Shown: in pieces, positions 37,006-45,567 of the stretch | How the letters are laid out: each line of letters starts with the position of its first letter | Position numbering within the stretch: position 1 is the first letter of the stretch | NCBI GenBank assembly: GCA_036785325.1 | Contig: JAXIVH010000032.1 | Location: forward strand, 3,861,155-3,925,154 | Source of the DNA: Urophycis tenuis | Taxonomy: Eukaryota; Chordata; Actinopteri; Gadiformes; Phycidae | DNA length: 64,000 nucleotides | Direction: 5' to 3' | The notes under the pieces: generated by a model | The model's database searches: none | Seen by the model: the letters and a program-made list of their open reading frames with translations, nothing else | What the model was told of the DNA's origin: nothing | Program-made: the position numbers and the translations under genes

Positions 37006-38072
37006 TTGCAAGCTAACAATAAACTTAGAAAGATGACAGCCAGAGAGAGAGAGCATTCTGGCCAGTGCACACTCCATGACGCAACATCTTAATTATGTTG
37101 ACACTGCAAGAATTAAAGGAATAAGGCAAACTGCTTCCAATATGGCGCCAGACATTACGTAACACATTACAAATAAATGAATGCAGAAACTAAATAATTG
37201 AGGACGAAACAAATAGAAACGTAACTACATGCACGCAGTGAAAACATAAATATGGGGGGGGGGTTATTACTGTCATTACGATTGTTTGCTTTTAATTATG
37301 TTTGGTTCAAGTTTTGACATTTATTTTAGTATTAAAAACAAATGTACTTGTAATTAAGCTATCCAAGTCTGTAGCTAGAATGCGACAATGCTAATCAGCT
37401 AGCTCCAGTTTTCCGGTGGGCATTTAGTGGCTCGTTACCGTCTATCGTCTCCTTCTCGGAGTCAGAGTCCCAGGTGAGGGAGGAGGGGAAGGACCTGAAC
37501 CTCCTCTGGGACCCCTCTCTCTCCGGCTCTGCTCCCGCCACCTCATCTCCTGCGGCCAGCCATGACGAGCTGTTGTTACACATCTGCTCCTCCGCCAAGC
37601 TCAACGAACCAGAAACCTATAGCAGCAGACGTTTAAAAAAAACAAAAAAACAGTTTCCCGTTTTTGATGTGTTTGCACTTCTTTCATATTTTAATTAAGC
37701 ACCTTCATTGTAACGCGTTTTTGGGACGTCACTAAGTGGGCGTGCCCAATAGTCCAACAAATGACATATAAGCGCTACTCAAACGACTACCAACCACGGC
37801 CTGATCTCACATCACTACAGTTTCCTCTCTCTCTCTTATATTTATATTTTTAAAAGAAAAAAATCGGATTAACATTACATTAACAAGGCAAACAGGCTCT
37901 GGCAGCTTTTTCCCTTCCTTCCCTTTCCCCTACCTTCCCAAACACACAACTTCTTATACATCTTCACTTCTACTCGTACCTCGGCGGTGCGGCTGGAACC
38001 GGTGTCGATGGTGGGGTCGCCCGGGGGCCCATAGCTGTTCCCTGGGGCCAGACGGGGGCCCTCTGGCTCCAT
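20252..38072 (-). CDS. wiz: WIZ, widely interspaced zinc finger protein (16 coding exons)
   Basis: WIZ is a nuclear zinc-finger protein that stabilises and targets the G9a/GLP (EHMT2/EHMT1) H3K9 methyltransferase complex and links it to CtBP. Joining 16 exons at GT-AG borders gives 6,723 nt (2,240 residues plus stop) with every phase matching. The signature is C-x2-C fingers followed by a WIZ-specific tail, as in SSHARSHLRQMGITEWSVNG. There are three fingers in the large exon 5, one each in exons 6, 7 and 9-13, and one split over exons 15/16. PLNLS and PLNLG, CtBP-binding-like motifs, end exons 9 and 11. Acidic tracts lie in exons 6, 7 and 16. The start ATG has a strong context (GGGACCATGG). 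The protein is longer than human WIZ (about 1,650 residues). Identification is firm; use of every exon in one transcript is inferred. Confidence 0.93.
21271..21439 (-). CDS. wiz: wiz exon 15
   Basis: 169 nt, phase 1 to 2. It encodes FERRPLKHPSLPEGAERESS, then LVKLVGALYTLKC. The first Cys pair of the last finger begins here. Donor GTGAGTG. Confidence 0.85.
21620..22130. repeat. Intronic GTGCATGTGGGGT minisatellite
   Basis: About 500 bp built from units such as GTGCATGTGGGGTGTG, GAATGGC and GCGTAGC, with a higher-order period near 55-65 bp. It starts within a few bases of the exon 14 donor. Its minus-strand translation is stop-free and rich in His, Thr and Pro. Confidence 0.92.
22136..22433 (-). 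CDS. wiz: wiz exon 14
   Basis: 298 nt, phase 0 to 1. It starts KNISPLSPSSDHLLPVPNPK, has an 11-Ser run coded by a repeat, and ends with VARSELNVRLPRG. Donor GTACGCG. The frame stays open into the intronic minisatellite. Confidence 0.8.
22434..25293 (-). other. Large intron between wiz exons 13 and 14
   Basis: About 2.9 kb without an exon. It has G or C homopolymers near 23017, 23334 and 23606, and short Tyr-rich AT stretches. Nothing else recognised. Confidence 0.6.
25294..25505 (-). CDS. wiz: wiz exon 13 (finger)
   Basis: 212 nt, phase 1 to 0. Finger CELCGFYFENRKALASHARA with tail LRQFGVTEWCVNGSPIETL, then MRTRPQKVLEMHRSYMQVN. Donor GTGGGT. It is the first exon after the symmetric block to change phase. 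Confidence 0.9.
25661..25736 (+). repeat. Fish SINE tail (core/L2-like)
   Basis: TTTGTAAGTCGCTTTGGATA, then GTCTACTAAATG and a (TAAATG)n tail: the classic 3' end of fish SINEs mobilised by L2-type LINEs. It lies in the wiz intron between exons 12 and 13. Confidence 0.8.
26128..26712 (-). CDS. wiz: wiz exon 12 (finger)
   Basis: 585 nt, phase 1 to 1. The finger is identical in protein to that of exon 11, followed by a different Gly/Pro/Ser-rich linker containing FRKSPLSLLHSRLQKQ. Donor GTAGGAG. Confidence 0.92.
27531..28079 (-). CDS. wiz: wiz exon 11 (finger; PLNLG motif)
   Basis: 549 nt, phase 1 to 1. Finger CEFCGEFFENRKGLSSHARS with tail LRQMGITEWSVNGSPIDTL, then a Ser/Pro/Ala-rich linker ending LLPLNLG at the donor GTAGGTC. 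It shares 131 identical bases with exon 12. Confidence 0.92.
28170..28262 (-). repeat. tRNA-derived SINE fragment
   Basis: On the minus strand it reads GTAGTGCAGTGGTTCGGGGTTCGATCC: an A-box-like head followed quickly by a B-box-like GGTTCGATCC, and then a second GGTTCGATC. It lies in the short intron between wiz exons 10 and 11. Confidence 0.5.
28294..28698 (-). CDS. wiz: wiz exon 10 (finger)
   Basis: 405 nt, phase 1 to 1. Finger CQLCGAWFETRKGLSSHARA with tail LRHFGVEYSESKGSPITLL, then a basic linker with KRPKSSIQVFRL. Donor GTAGGT chosen because it keeps phase 1; a GTGTTT slightly upstream is a weaker option. Confidence 0.88.
29083..29631 (-). CDS. wiz: wiz exon 9 (finger; PLNLS motif)
   Basis: 549 nt, phase 1 to 1. 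Finger CRVCGLRFETRRGLSSHARS, Ser/Pro linker, a Thr run coded by a (GGT)n tract, and at the very end APLNLS, a PxDLS-like CtBP-binding motif whose Ser codon is split by the intron. Donor GTAAGTT is close to consensus. Confidence 0.9.
30128..30259 (-). CDS. wiz: wiz exon 8
   Basis: 132 nt, phase 1 to 1, encodes an acidic linker starting HEGGVEEDEEEEVLRIPVSD. Acceptor GTTTCAG, donor GTGAGTG. It is too short to carry a finger. It is the first exon common to the long and the putative short isoform. Confidence 0.75.
31480..31760 (-). promoter_or_regulatory. wiz: Probable internal promoter of wiz
   Basis: A GC-richer patch with CpGs surrounds the alternative first exon inside an otherwise AT-rich intron. 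No TATA box is evident; the AAAATGGC motif at the start codon is typical of YY1-bound TATA-less promoters. Inference. Confidence 0.4.
31562..31655 (-). CDS. wiz: Alternative first exon of wiz
   Basis: ATG at 31655 in a GC-rich context (CAAAATGGCTGC, also a YY1-like motif) opens 31 codons starting MAASTSPQTQTIAEKQSG and ending at donor GTGAGTACC in phase 1. That is exactly the phase needed to join exon 8. It lies inside the intron between exons 7 and 8. It would give a shorter isoform of about 1,240 residues lacking the first five fingers. Inferred from sequence only. Confidence 0.6.
31763..31980. repeat. (CA)n and ACATGTGC-type minisatellite
   Basis: A (CA)n at 31763-31790 and an array of CACACACATGTGCACA-like units at 31838-31980. 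Both lie in the wiz intron directly upstream of the alternative exon. Confidence 0.85.
32206..32700 (-). CDS. wiz: wiz exon 7 (finger, long Glu/Asp run)
   Basis: 495 nt, phase 1 to 1. Finger CEFCGAGFDTRAGLSSHARA, then about 30 almost pure Glu/Asp residues coded by a GAG/GAA repeat at about 32341-32430. Donor GTAGGAA. Confidence 0.9.
32880..33250. repeat. Retroelement 3'-tail remnants
   Basis: GGGATCAATACAGTACTATC near 32894 and AACTTTATTAATCCCCTAAG near 33219 are forms of the TTTATTAATCCC / GGGATCAATAAAG tails common to fish non-LTR elements. They face each other in the intron between wiz exons 6 and 7. Confidence 0.45.
33448..33942 (-). CDS. wiz: wiz exon 6 (acidic tract, one finger)
   Basis: 495 nt, phase 1 to 1. 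A Glu/Gln-rich tract precedes the finger CPYCPDRFHNGIGLANHVRG and its WIZ-type tail (HLNRVGVSYNVRHFIS). Donor GTCAGTG. Confidence 0.92.
34300..36006 (-). CDS. wiz: wiz exon 5 (large, three C2H2 fingers)
   Basis: 1,707 nt, phase 1 to 1. It contains a Glu/Gly-rich region and then fingers beginning FTCVECSIYFQKQVHLQEH, LHCAECGWHLPSRPALVEH and FICPTCNFSTKTSQAMANH, followed by a basic Ser/Pro-rich stretch. A 42-bp coding repeat (unit KLEATGAEKLEEMQ) occurs twice near 35146-35240. Donor GTAACAC. Confidence 0.9.
36337..36386 (-). CDS. wiz: wiz exon 4
   Basis: 50 nt, phase 2 to 1, encodes LDGENDQTPAHMQHLPG. Donor GTGAGAG. The frame stays open beyond the donor to 36220, so a longer alternative end is possible. 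Confidence 0.65.
36540..36830. repeat. Degenerate ATTCTAT array
   Basis: Loosely repeated TATTCTAT/CCTATAGT-like units over about 290 bp in the intron between wiz exons 3 and 4. Confidence 0.6.
36863..36938 (-). CDS. wiz: wiz exon 3
   Basis: 76 nt, phase 1 to 2, encodes EDLQHFANPHGLANHSPGYP. The acceptor is preceded directly by a (TG)n tract that serves as its pyrimidine stretch. Donor GTAAGAG. Confidence 0.7.
36941..37001. repeat. (CA)n at wiz exon 3 acceptor
   Basis: About 28 CA units with one interruption, beginning directly upstream (minus strand) of the exon 3 acceptor. Confidence 0.9.
37439..37616 (-). CDS. wiz: wiz exon 2
   Basis: Acceptor CTATAG, donor GTAACG, 178 nt, phase 0 to 1. 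Ser/Glu-rich, including SLAEEQMCNN and TWDSDSEKETIDG. No known domain. Confidence 0.75.
37980..38072 (-). CDS. wiz: wiz exon 1 (start)
   Basis: ATG at 38072 in context ACCATGG, 31 codons, donor GTACGAG at 37979. It ends in phase 0. Residues 1-31 are Gly/Pro-rich with no domain. Confidence 0.75.
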
Positions 38073-38786
38073 GGTCCCCGGAGGACCGTATGGAGTCCCA
38101 CTACCCAGCAGCTGGCCTACATCCTGCAGCGTCCTTTACGCCAGGTATCTGGTACACACAGTCACAAAGACGAAGATAGGTAGGCTACGTGTCTGGTTGT
38201 TTCGGGCACGCCAATAGTCTGGTGAAAACAACTACCGACACAAGACTTTTGAAATGTTCTTTAAGTCTCGAAACAAATAATATCTCCAGAATGGGCTTTC
38301 ATTTCGCAGAATCGCACGCGACTAGTCTGCTCTGGCAATTAACTTTCGTACTACAAGACCAATAATCAAAGCGTCTGGTGCCACAAAACCCCAGTAATAA
38401 CATCGCAGGTCAGATGGCTACACGAACACCCGAGGCCATGTCCTCTAACGCTCCACAAACCACGAAAAACGTTACATCAAGGTGTCCCGTAGGCTAAAAC
38501 GGTGATCGTTATAGGCTATAGCAGAGGACGTGTCGGATAGATAGCGATCGAATCTCCGCCTGGCAACGAATACAGGAGTGCGACTATACGCACGCAGTGG
38601 CGTTACAGCAAAATGTCTAGAAAGGTGTTTTTCTTTTTTTTTTCTTTTTTTTGGTGGTAATACTCACAGAAGGCGGCCTGGTTTGCAGGATCACAGCTAT
38701 GTGTGTTCATGCACCGTGTGTCATATTTTGAAGAACGAGGCATCAGCTACCGCCTCCCTAAGCAATTCCTGCGCACGGCGTTTTAA
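38073..38786. promoter_or_regulatory. Bidirectional promoter region, wiz and divergent ORF
   Basis: About 0.7 kb lies between the wiz start codon and a divergent plus-strand ORF. It is richer in CpG than the neighbouring introns, has no TATA box that I would trust, and has a T-rich tract at 38631-38652. Role inferred from position. Confidence 0.4.
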
Positions 38787-38930
38787 ATGTCATCTCCGGA
38801 TAAGTTGCTGTTTTTGGCTCATGTGTGTTTTGACGAAGATGCCAGAGCCAGACTGGACTCCATGTTATCCGGGCAGGCCGAGGCTGCCGCTGCGTACGTA
38901 ACGTCGACGGTGAGGGTGGGAGGGGGGTAG
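38787..38930 (+). CDS. Unrecognised small ORF or first coding exon
   Basis: ATG at 38787 opens a protein-like frame beginning MSSPDKLLFLAHVCFDEDAR and continuing with an amphipathic, Ala-rich stretch ending AAYVTST. After 41 codons there is a good donor (ACG|GTGAGG at 38909/38910); without splicing it stops at 38930 after 47 codons. It faces away from wiz across a shared GC-rich region. I do not recognise the family and found no matching second exon before pglyrp2. It may be a first exon, a small protein or a non-coding transcript. Confidence 0.4.
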   Translation: MSSPDKLLFLAHVCFDEDARARLDSMLSGQAEAAAAYVTSTVRVGGG

Positions 38931-39530
38931 AGTTTGCAGAAAGCCTCCCGACGGCCAAGTTCAAGTCCTATTGTTCAAGTGGAAGTTTTTTCTCGTCCGC
39001 TGTGTTTTTCATGTTCTTGTTTCTAGTTGCTCGCTGTTTTTTTTTTTATTCGCGCAGAAGTTGTTGACGAATGTGAACGGGGTTAAAATACCCTACACCG
39101 GATGCCGTCGAGATCTCACAAGCAAGCGTGTCCCATATTTTTAGATTGACTTGATGTGGAGTATTTTATTTTATTCTGTAGACAGGTGAAACGTGTGTGG
39201 CGCTGTGCTGATCCGTGCTGCGCACGATTTATTCGAGATGCACAATGAACTGAATGTTAATCAATAGCGTATTTTATTGTTTGTATGATTGGTTTCCGAC
39301 TAACATATGTATTTATATTGCATGATATGTGTGTCCTATTAATTTAATGTCTGTTGCAGTTTCACTCGAATGGACAGAAAACATTACTGTAAAATAGAAA
39401 CAGTACAAATAGCCCTATGGCCATTTGGCGCCCTCTAGCGGTGAGAGAAATATCATAAATTATTGCTTCAGTGTTAAAAAATTTGCATTTCATACAAAAT
39501 AAAAATGAAATAAACACCCAATTTCAAATG
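38931..39530. other. Intergenic between divergent ORF and pglyrp2 3' end
   Basis: AT-rich sequence with no exon recognised. It may contain the intron of the divergent transcript. Confidence 0.4.
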
Positions 39531-39536
39531 TTTATT
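39531..39536 (-). terminator. pglyrp2: Polyadenylation signal of pglyrp2
   Basis: Minus-strand AATAAA about 60 bases after the stop codon, in GAAATAAACATTTG. Confidence 0.65.
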
Positions 39537-39593
39537 TCATTGTGGGTTTAATCACGCGTCTTCTTTCGCCTCCAGTAGTTTTCTGCAGTTGTC

Positions 39594-40281
39594 TCACACT
39601 CTGGTGACCTCCTGTCAAGAGCAAACACAATGACTTTGTACTTTTGACGGTATTATACGGTTGTGTACTCGAATAACACACAGTAGAGCACCTTCGGATG
39701 GAATGTGACCAAATAGAACACAATACGATAATAACAATAGACCCAAATAGAATAGGCCACTAGAACACCAGAAGGCCTCACCCCAAAGTGACTCCATCCT
39801 TTGATCTCTTGGTACAGGGCGTCTCCGGGGCAGGTGGTGCTGACCAGCTGCCGGTGGCCGTGGACCGTGTAGTTGGCCACCAGCGTGCCGCTGGCCACGC
39901 CGCAGCTGGCCAGCTGGTCCCTCACCAGCTCCAGGGAGGAGTTGAGGGGCAGGCTGGACGAGTAGTCCCCGATGAAGGCCACCCCGTAGCCCACCGCGTT
40001 GTGGCCCAGGGTGTGGGCCCCCTGCCACTGCCAGCCACGGCCCTCGTACAGGTAGCCGTTGGAGCCCGCCACAAAGCTTTGGAGGGGGAGGGGGGGAGGG
40101 GGGGGGGAGACGTTGGTTAAGGGGAGGTAGAACTACGGTGATGCCCGGATGGGAAACACGGGTGACACAGGCACAGGATTTGAGAAGGCAAATGCTAAAA
40201 TACAACAACCGTTTTGGTTGGTGTTAGGCGGCCATAGTGTTCCTATGGCCCTGGGAGTGAGGAGGGTTCACACTGGAGTAC

Positions 40282-40329
<48 letters not shown>

Positions 40330-42178
40330 ACACACACACACCTGTAGCCGATGTCGTCCCAGCCGCGCACCTCCTGGTGGAAGTGCTGAATGGCCCGCAT
40401 GTCGGCGGAGCACCTCTCGAAGGTGAGGCAGGGGGCGCTGGGGGTGGAGGTGTGGTGGATGTACATGAAGGGCAGCGGGGGGGACAGGAGGGTGGGGGTG
40501 CCGCGGTACGGCTGCGCCCCCCACATGCACCGCGGGATGATGGGTGGGCAGTCTGGTCAGACAAATGTGCAGCACATGTGTTATATTGTATATTGGCCTG
40601 ATGTTATGGACAGACGTAAGCCGTGTGCCACGCTTGGTTTGTGTCTGTGGAGTTTAGAAGATATGTCTTCTTTCGTGACGTGTTCTGTAAACATTTCTGA
40701 GCGGCTGTCCTTGTGCTCTCATTCCTAGACAGCTCTGCATGCACTACAGTTGTTTTTAAGGAAATGCTGTTCTTTGTAGCTGCGGCAATGTTTTGTTTGC
40801 ATGGTTAATTGTTCTCACTTCTGCAAAATGCGCTAGATCGCAAGAATGGCAATCAAACGTCCTCTTTTTTTTCCCACAACCACTGCAAAGCAAAACGTTG
40901 TTGTTGTCCCTAAACAAGGAACGTTGGGCTGGTGAGTGACCAGTGACCCACGGGGGAGTCGCCGACTCCTACATACTCACCCATGAACTTGAACACAAAC
41001 TCCTTCATCGCCTTGTTGACCCGCGCCACCACCCTCCTCCTCTCGTTCCTCTGCATCTTGGGTCTGCCCTCCAGCGTGAGCTGGAGCTCCAGTGACCGCA
41101 CCACCTCCCTGGTCAACAGGCGGCCCTGCCCCACCTAACAAAACAGATGAGATGAGACCAAACTGTGGTTTGCAAAACAAAATTGTAAACATGATCGACA
41201 GTTGAGCCAGACATGATTGACAGCAGAGCACTGCCTTATACATTATTAGAGCATTAGACATAAGTGTCTAAACTCTGAAGTAAAAAAGTCTCAAGTTTCT
41301 TTTATTACAGCCTTTAAGCCCAGCTACAATCTCAAAAAGCTCAACTCAACACAATTTATTATCCAGTAAAACACCTTGGGAAGGAGTGTCCAATATATGT
41401 GACACTATTGAAACTATACATTATCATACAGTACACAAAAGTACACAATATTATTATATTATTATTATATTATTATTTGATATTATATTATTGTAGATAA
41501 TACCAGCTGCCTGAAATTCTCCCTGCGCTGTGTGGCGACTGGACCTGGAGCTCCAGCCGGGCCACTGTAGTAGCTCCTCAGCAGGCGGCTGAGCGAGACC
41601 CCGCTTTGGGGAGGGGCGGAGGAGACGTGCACACCCAGCACCACCCCGTCCATCCCCCCGTGCACCAGGGCGGTGGTGAGGGGCTGGGGCCGCAGCCCCG
41701 ACAGCAGGCTGAACTCCCCGGGCGAGGAGGGGCTGTCCCAGCAGCCGTCGGGGAACAGGCCGCGGGGGTCGACGGGGCGTCTTGCGGCGAGCGCCAGGCG
41801 CCCGGCCAGCGTGAGCCGGTAGAGGCTCCGGAGACGGCCGGCGGACGCGGCGGACCGGAGTCCGGCCTCCAGGCCCAGCAGCACGGGGCCCGGGGCCACC
41901 GTGGTGCCGTCCGACGTCAGCAGCACCCCTTCCTCCCTCCCGCCCTCGTGCACGAGGTGGGCCAGCGCCCGGGCCAGGTAACGGGACGGGGCGGTGGCGC
42001 TCCCCTGCAGCCGGGTGGCGTTGTCGGTGCCGAGGAAGAGCTGGACGAAGGGGTCGTCCGGGGCGACAGAGCGGCGCAGGGCTTGGAGCAAGGCGGCTGG
42101 CTCCGTGCCGGGGTTGCTGAGCTCCAGCTTCTCTAGCGCTGCGATGAAGTCACTCATGTGCCAGGTGGGGGAAGCTTT

Positions 42179-42209
<31 letters not shown>

Positions 42210-42631
42210 GACACACACACATACCACCGGAAACAACAGAAACATGTTCTCATCACATGATCTGTGTTAATATAGCATGTGATTCAGATATTTGACTCGT
42301 CAAATACAGATATGTATGGATGTATTTCAAATACAGAAGTATTTGATGGTGCAGTGTAGTTTATTACGTTGCGGTATTAGTCATATGCAGAATAACAACC
42401 GTGGAAGTCACTACAGGCCTTAAAGTATGTCAACACACTTCTATACATCAACGTCTACTACTGAGGGACTGGCAAAATCTACTCTCTCTATTCAGATCCA
42501 TTTTATAAAGACACACTTCTGCACCTCGGCCCCTTAAGAAGAATAGATTCATGAAACAAATTCCTACCTTCCATATGAGTGGTGGCCAACACCATCAGAA
42601 TGGCCAGGCCCCATCTCCAATCAGCTGCCAT
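39594..42631 (-). CDS. pglyrp2: PGLYRP2-type peptidoglycan recognition protein amidase
   Basis: A secreted zinc N-acetylmuramoyl-L-alanine amidase that cuts between MurNAc and the stem peptide of peptidoglycan, acting in innate defence. Exons: 42631-42568, 42174-41504, 41134-40981, 40552-40342, 40076-39782 and 39611-39594; 1,413 nt, 470 residues, all phases matching. A signal peptide is at residues 1-21 (hydrophobic GLAILMVLATTHM). Residues 22-296 are the PGLYRP2-type N-terminal extension. The PGRP/amidase_2 domain starts at IPRCMWGAQPY. Predicted zinc ligands are all present: His329 in YIHHT, His441 in VHGHR and Cys449 in TTCPG, plus Tyr366 in DIGY. Paired cysteines are in RCMWG and CLTFERC. 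It is on the same strand as wiz, behind it. Other fish PGRP paralogues are possible, but length and extension favour PGLYRP2. Confidence 0.92.
40283..40341. repeat. Poly-C plus (AC)n at pglyrp2 exon 4 donor
   Basis: Thirty-three C followed by about 13 AC. On the minus strand the exon 4 donor is the first GT of a (GT)n run leading into poly-G. Confidence 0.9.
42175..42225. repeat. (CA)n at pglyrp2 exon 2 acceptor
   Basis: A CA repeat ends directly at the minus-strand acceptor (TGTGTGTAAAG) of exon 2 and serves as its pyrimidine-poor upstream tract. Confidence 0.9.
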
Positions 42632-42639
42632 GGTGCGTC

Positions 42640-43360
42640 TCTCCTCAGACAGCAACAAGGTGTCTGTGTTCACCTTTGTTTTACTTCCCTGCCCTGTTGA
42701 ATTACCAAGGGATAGTATGCAGCTGCTTCCGTAATGCGTGTACACGGATATGCTTGATATGCTTGTAAAGCTGCCCTCCTTCCCCCTGGGAAAGCCACAC
42801 CTGTATAGCCGGTGGCTACTCACCAATTGATTGTGTTTGCAGGCACCTCAAATCTGAGCCTGGTGACAGAAAGTAACCAAGAGTTTCGTATTTAAGGAGC
42901 AGGAAAATGAAAATGAGTTGCAACGCAGTGGTTTTTATGGGAATCTCAGTCAGCTGCGCCACGTCTTATGTATATTCTGCTGTTGCGCAATATCATACAG
43001 GGTTTATTAGCAATGCCTGTGACATAAATATAGGGCTTGTACATCAGAATGCGTAATTTGCTGGTGATATTTTGTAATGAGAGGGTTGTAGTAATGTAGA
43101 ATCCTTAATATTATATAATTATGGCGGGGCCTTTGCCATGTCTCGCATGAGAAACGTGCAACTTTCAAACAGAAAATTCCCCACAATGACAAATGATACC
43201 ATGATTAATTACTTAACAGTGACCAAAACACCATTACTACTACCAAGATTCCTACGCTTATATGCTTCCTTGAGGAAAAGTATAAAAGCCACTGCTGTGG
43301 TCTATCCTCTTGCAACAGGACCAGCTGGCAGCTGGCAAAAACAGTGCTAGTAGTACCTCA
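42640..43360. other. Upstream of pglyrp2, nothing recognised
   Basis: Contains the presumed pglyrp2 promoter and 5' UTR, but I cannot place the start site. No repeat or exon recognised. Confidence 0.45.
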
Positions 43361-43379
43361 AAAGTAATTGGAATCAGAA

Positions 43380-44176
43380 AATGACGATTGACCCTGCAAG
43401 GTTGAAAAGAAAAGTTTTAAGTGAGGAAAAGAAGGGTTCAACTCCGCTTTACTGGCAGAGGGATAGAGTGAGCGTCAGGTTGCTTTCATCCTTAACATTT
43501 CACAGACGGCGGTTCATAAGAACAAGGTGAAGCAGCAGACATTGGGGACAACAAAGCTACAGACCGGCGGAGGATGAAAACGACTCCCCACTGACCGGGA
43601 TGGCCGCCAACTCATTCGACTGTAACTCAACAACCCACACATTTCACCCACTGTGAAATTTGGTGGAAGAAAACTTGCTTTACTCTAACAATGTTCCCTA
43701 ACTCCAAGGATTGTTTTTTTTTCCAGCAGGACAAAGCGTGGCTCCATGCCACACAGCCAGTGCAATCAAGGTGTGGATGACGCAGCACTAGATCAAGACC
43801 CTGTCATGGCCGGCCCAATCTCCTGAACCCCGTTGAAAACCTCTGCAATGTGATCAAGAGGAAGATGGATGGTCACAAGCCATCAAACACAGCTGAGCTG
43901 CCTGAATTTTTGGCCAGTGGCATCAAGTCACCCAACAGCAACCTGAAAGAAGTGTTTTCTTTGCATTATTCGAGGTCTGAAAACACTGCATATTTTTAGT
44001 TATTTTGACCAGTTGTAATTTTCTGCAAATAAATGCTATAAATGACAACATATATATAATTTATTGATTTTGGTGATGTTGTTAGTACTTTCACTTTATT
44101 CAAAAATACCTATAAATAGTGAAACCAGAGAAACGGATTATTTTGCAGTGGTCTCTTAATTTTTTTCCAGAGCTGT
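43380..44176 (+). mobile_element. Decayed Tc1/mariner transposon
   Basis: The right end CTCTTAATTTTTTTCCAGAG (in 44146-44176) matches the terminal repeat of a common fish Tc1 family, read ACAGCTCTGGAAAAAATTAA from outside. Upstream in the plus frame are FQQDKAWLHAT and, after a frame break, NLLNPVENLCNVIKRKMDGH, the C-terminal transposase region (consensus SPDLNPIENLW). Stops and shifts show it is dead; the left end is not recognisable. Confidence 0.8.
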
Positions 44177-44179
44177 GTG

Positions 44180-44800
44180 CTAAAAGCTAGTCAAACTGCT
44201 GTCTACTATAAATTATGTTATTAATAAATGTATGTCGAGTTGGACAAGCATATCCACACTATGCTTCCATATAGCCACCCCTGCCCTGACACATGTTGTA
44301 CAATATAATTTGTTTTCAGATTAAATTACATGAATTGCATTTCTAATACATTTGCGTAATTGTAAACATAAAAACATTTTTTTTTTAAAGTTTGCTGTGA
44401 AGCAATAATAATTAGTTTTATTTGTGGACACTACAGTCTATCGAAATACTAAGAAACACGTATTCTGCAAAATTGCATCTGTATTGGTATGTCCCTAAAT
44501 GTCGTTGGACCAATCAGTTATCTCCCGACTGTCACATGATCCAATAATCAGGAAGTAGCGGCTGGACCTGTGTTTACATTTATCTCCCCTGAACAGTAGA
44601 AAGCTTACGGTAATATAACGGATACGTTGTGTAAATTCACAGATGTCAATTAGTTAGTTCGTTTGGCCATCATTGAGTTAGCTGCCCTGTATTACATCGC
44701 TCTTGCTGTAATTACAAAATGAACCATGCTAACTGAACCACAGCTAAAAGCTTTCGACAGCAGCTATCTGTCACGCTTGTAAAACCAGTTGCTACACACA

Positions 44801-44840
<40 letters not shown>

Positions 44841-44925
44841 CTATATGTGATTAGACTTAGTGTGGTATGGTTCTATGTGTGTGTTTGTCTGTGCGCGCTG
44901 TCTGCCTGCCTGCCTGCGTGCGTGC

Positions 44926-44961
<36 letters not shown>

Positions 44962-45099
44962 ATATATATATATATATATTTAATTAAACAGCTTCGAAAT
45001 TACCCATCTTGGCTAATTACACATTTAACAACAACAGAAAGACTCCATGGCAATACAAATATTTATTATATCATCTGTAAATATATGACATACCGTGTA

Positions 45100-45163
<64 letters not shown>

Positions 45164-45183
45164 GTCATCCATCCCTGTATACA
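44180..45183. other. trappc5: trappc5 upstream region
   Basis: Between the Tc1 remnant and the first coding exon. The acceptor CCTGTATACAG at 45184 just before the coding exon implies a non-coding first exon upstream, possibly near 44500-44620. Contains (GT)n at 44803-44838, (GT)n then (TA)n at 44929-44985 and a long (TA)n at 45103-45159. Confidence 0.45.
45103..45159. repeat. (TA)n microsatellite
   Basis: About 28 TA units, 25 bp upstream of the trappc5 coding-exon acceptor. Confidence 0.9.
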
Positions 45184-45196
45184 GAAGAGAGAAATG

Positions 45197-45533
45197 ATGG
45201 ACACCCGATTCACGCGCGGGAAATCGAACATCCTGGAGCGGCCGCTGACGCGTCCCAAGACGGAGGTGAGCGTGAGTGCGTTCGCGCTGCTCTTCTCCGA
45301 GATGGTGCAGTACTGCCAGAGCCGCGTGTACTCCGTGTCGGAGCTGCAGACTCGGCTGGCCGACATGGGACAGAGCGTGGGCGGAAGCATGCTGGACGTG
45401 CTGGTCCTCCGCGAGAAGAACGGCAAGAGGGAGACCAAGGTGCTCAACATCCTGCTCTTCATCAAGGTACACGTCTACGGGGGGGTTGAGGTGCTCTACA
45501 TCCTGCTCTTCATCAAGGTACACGTCTACGGGG

Positions 45534-45567
<34 letters not shown>

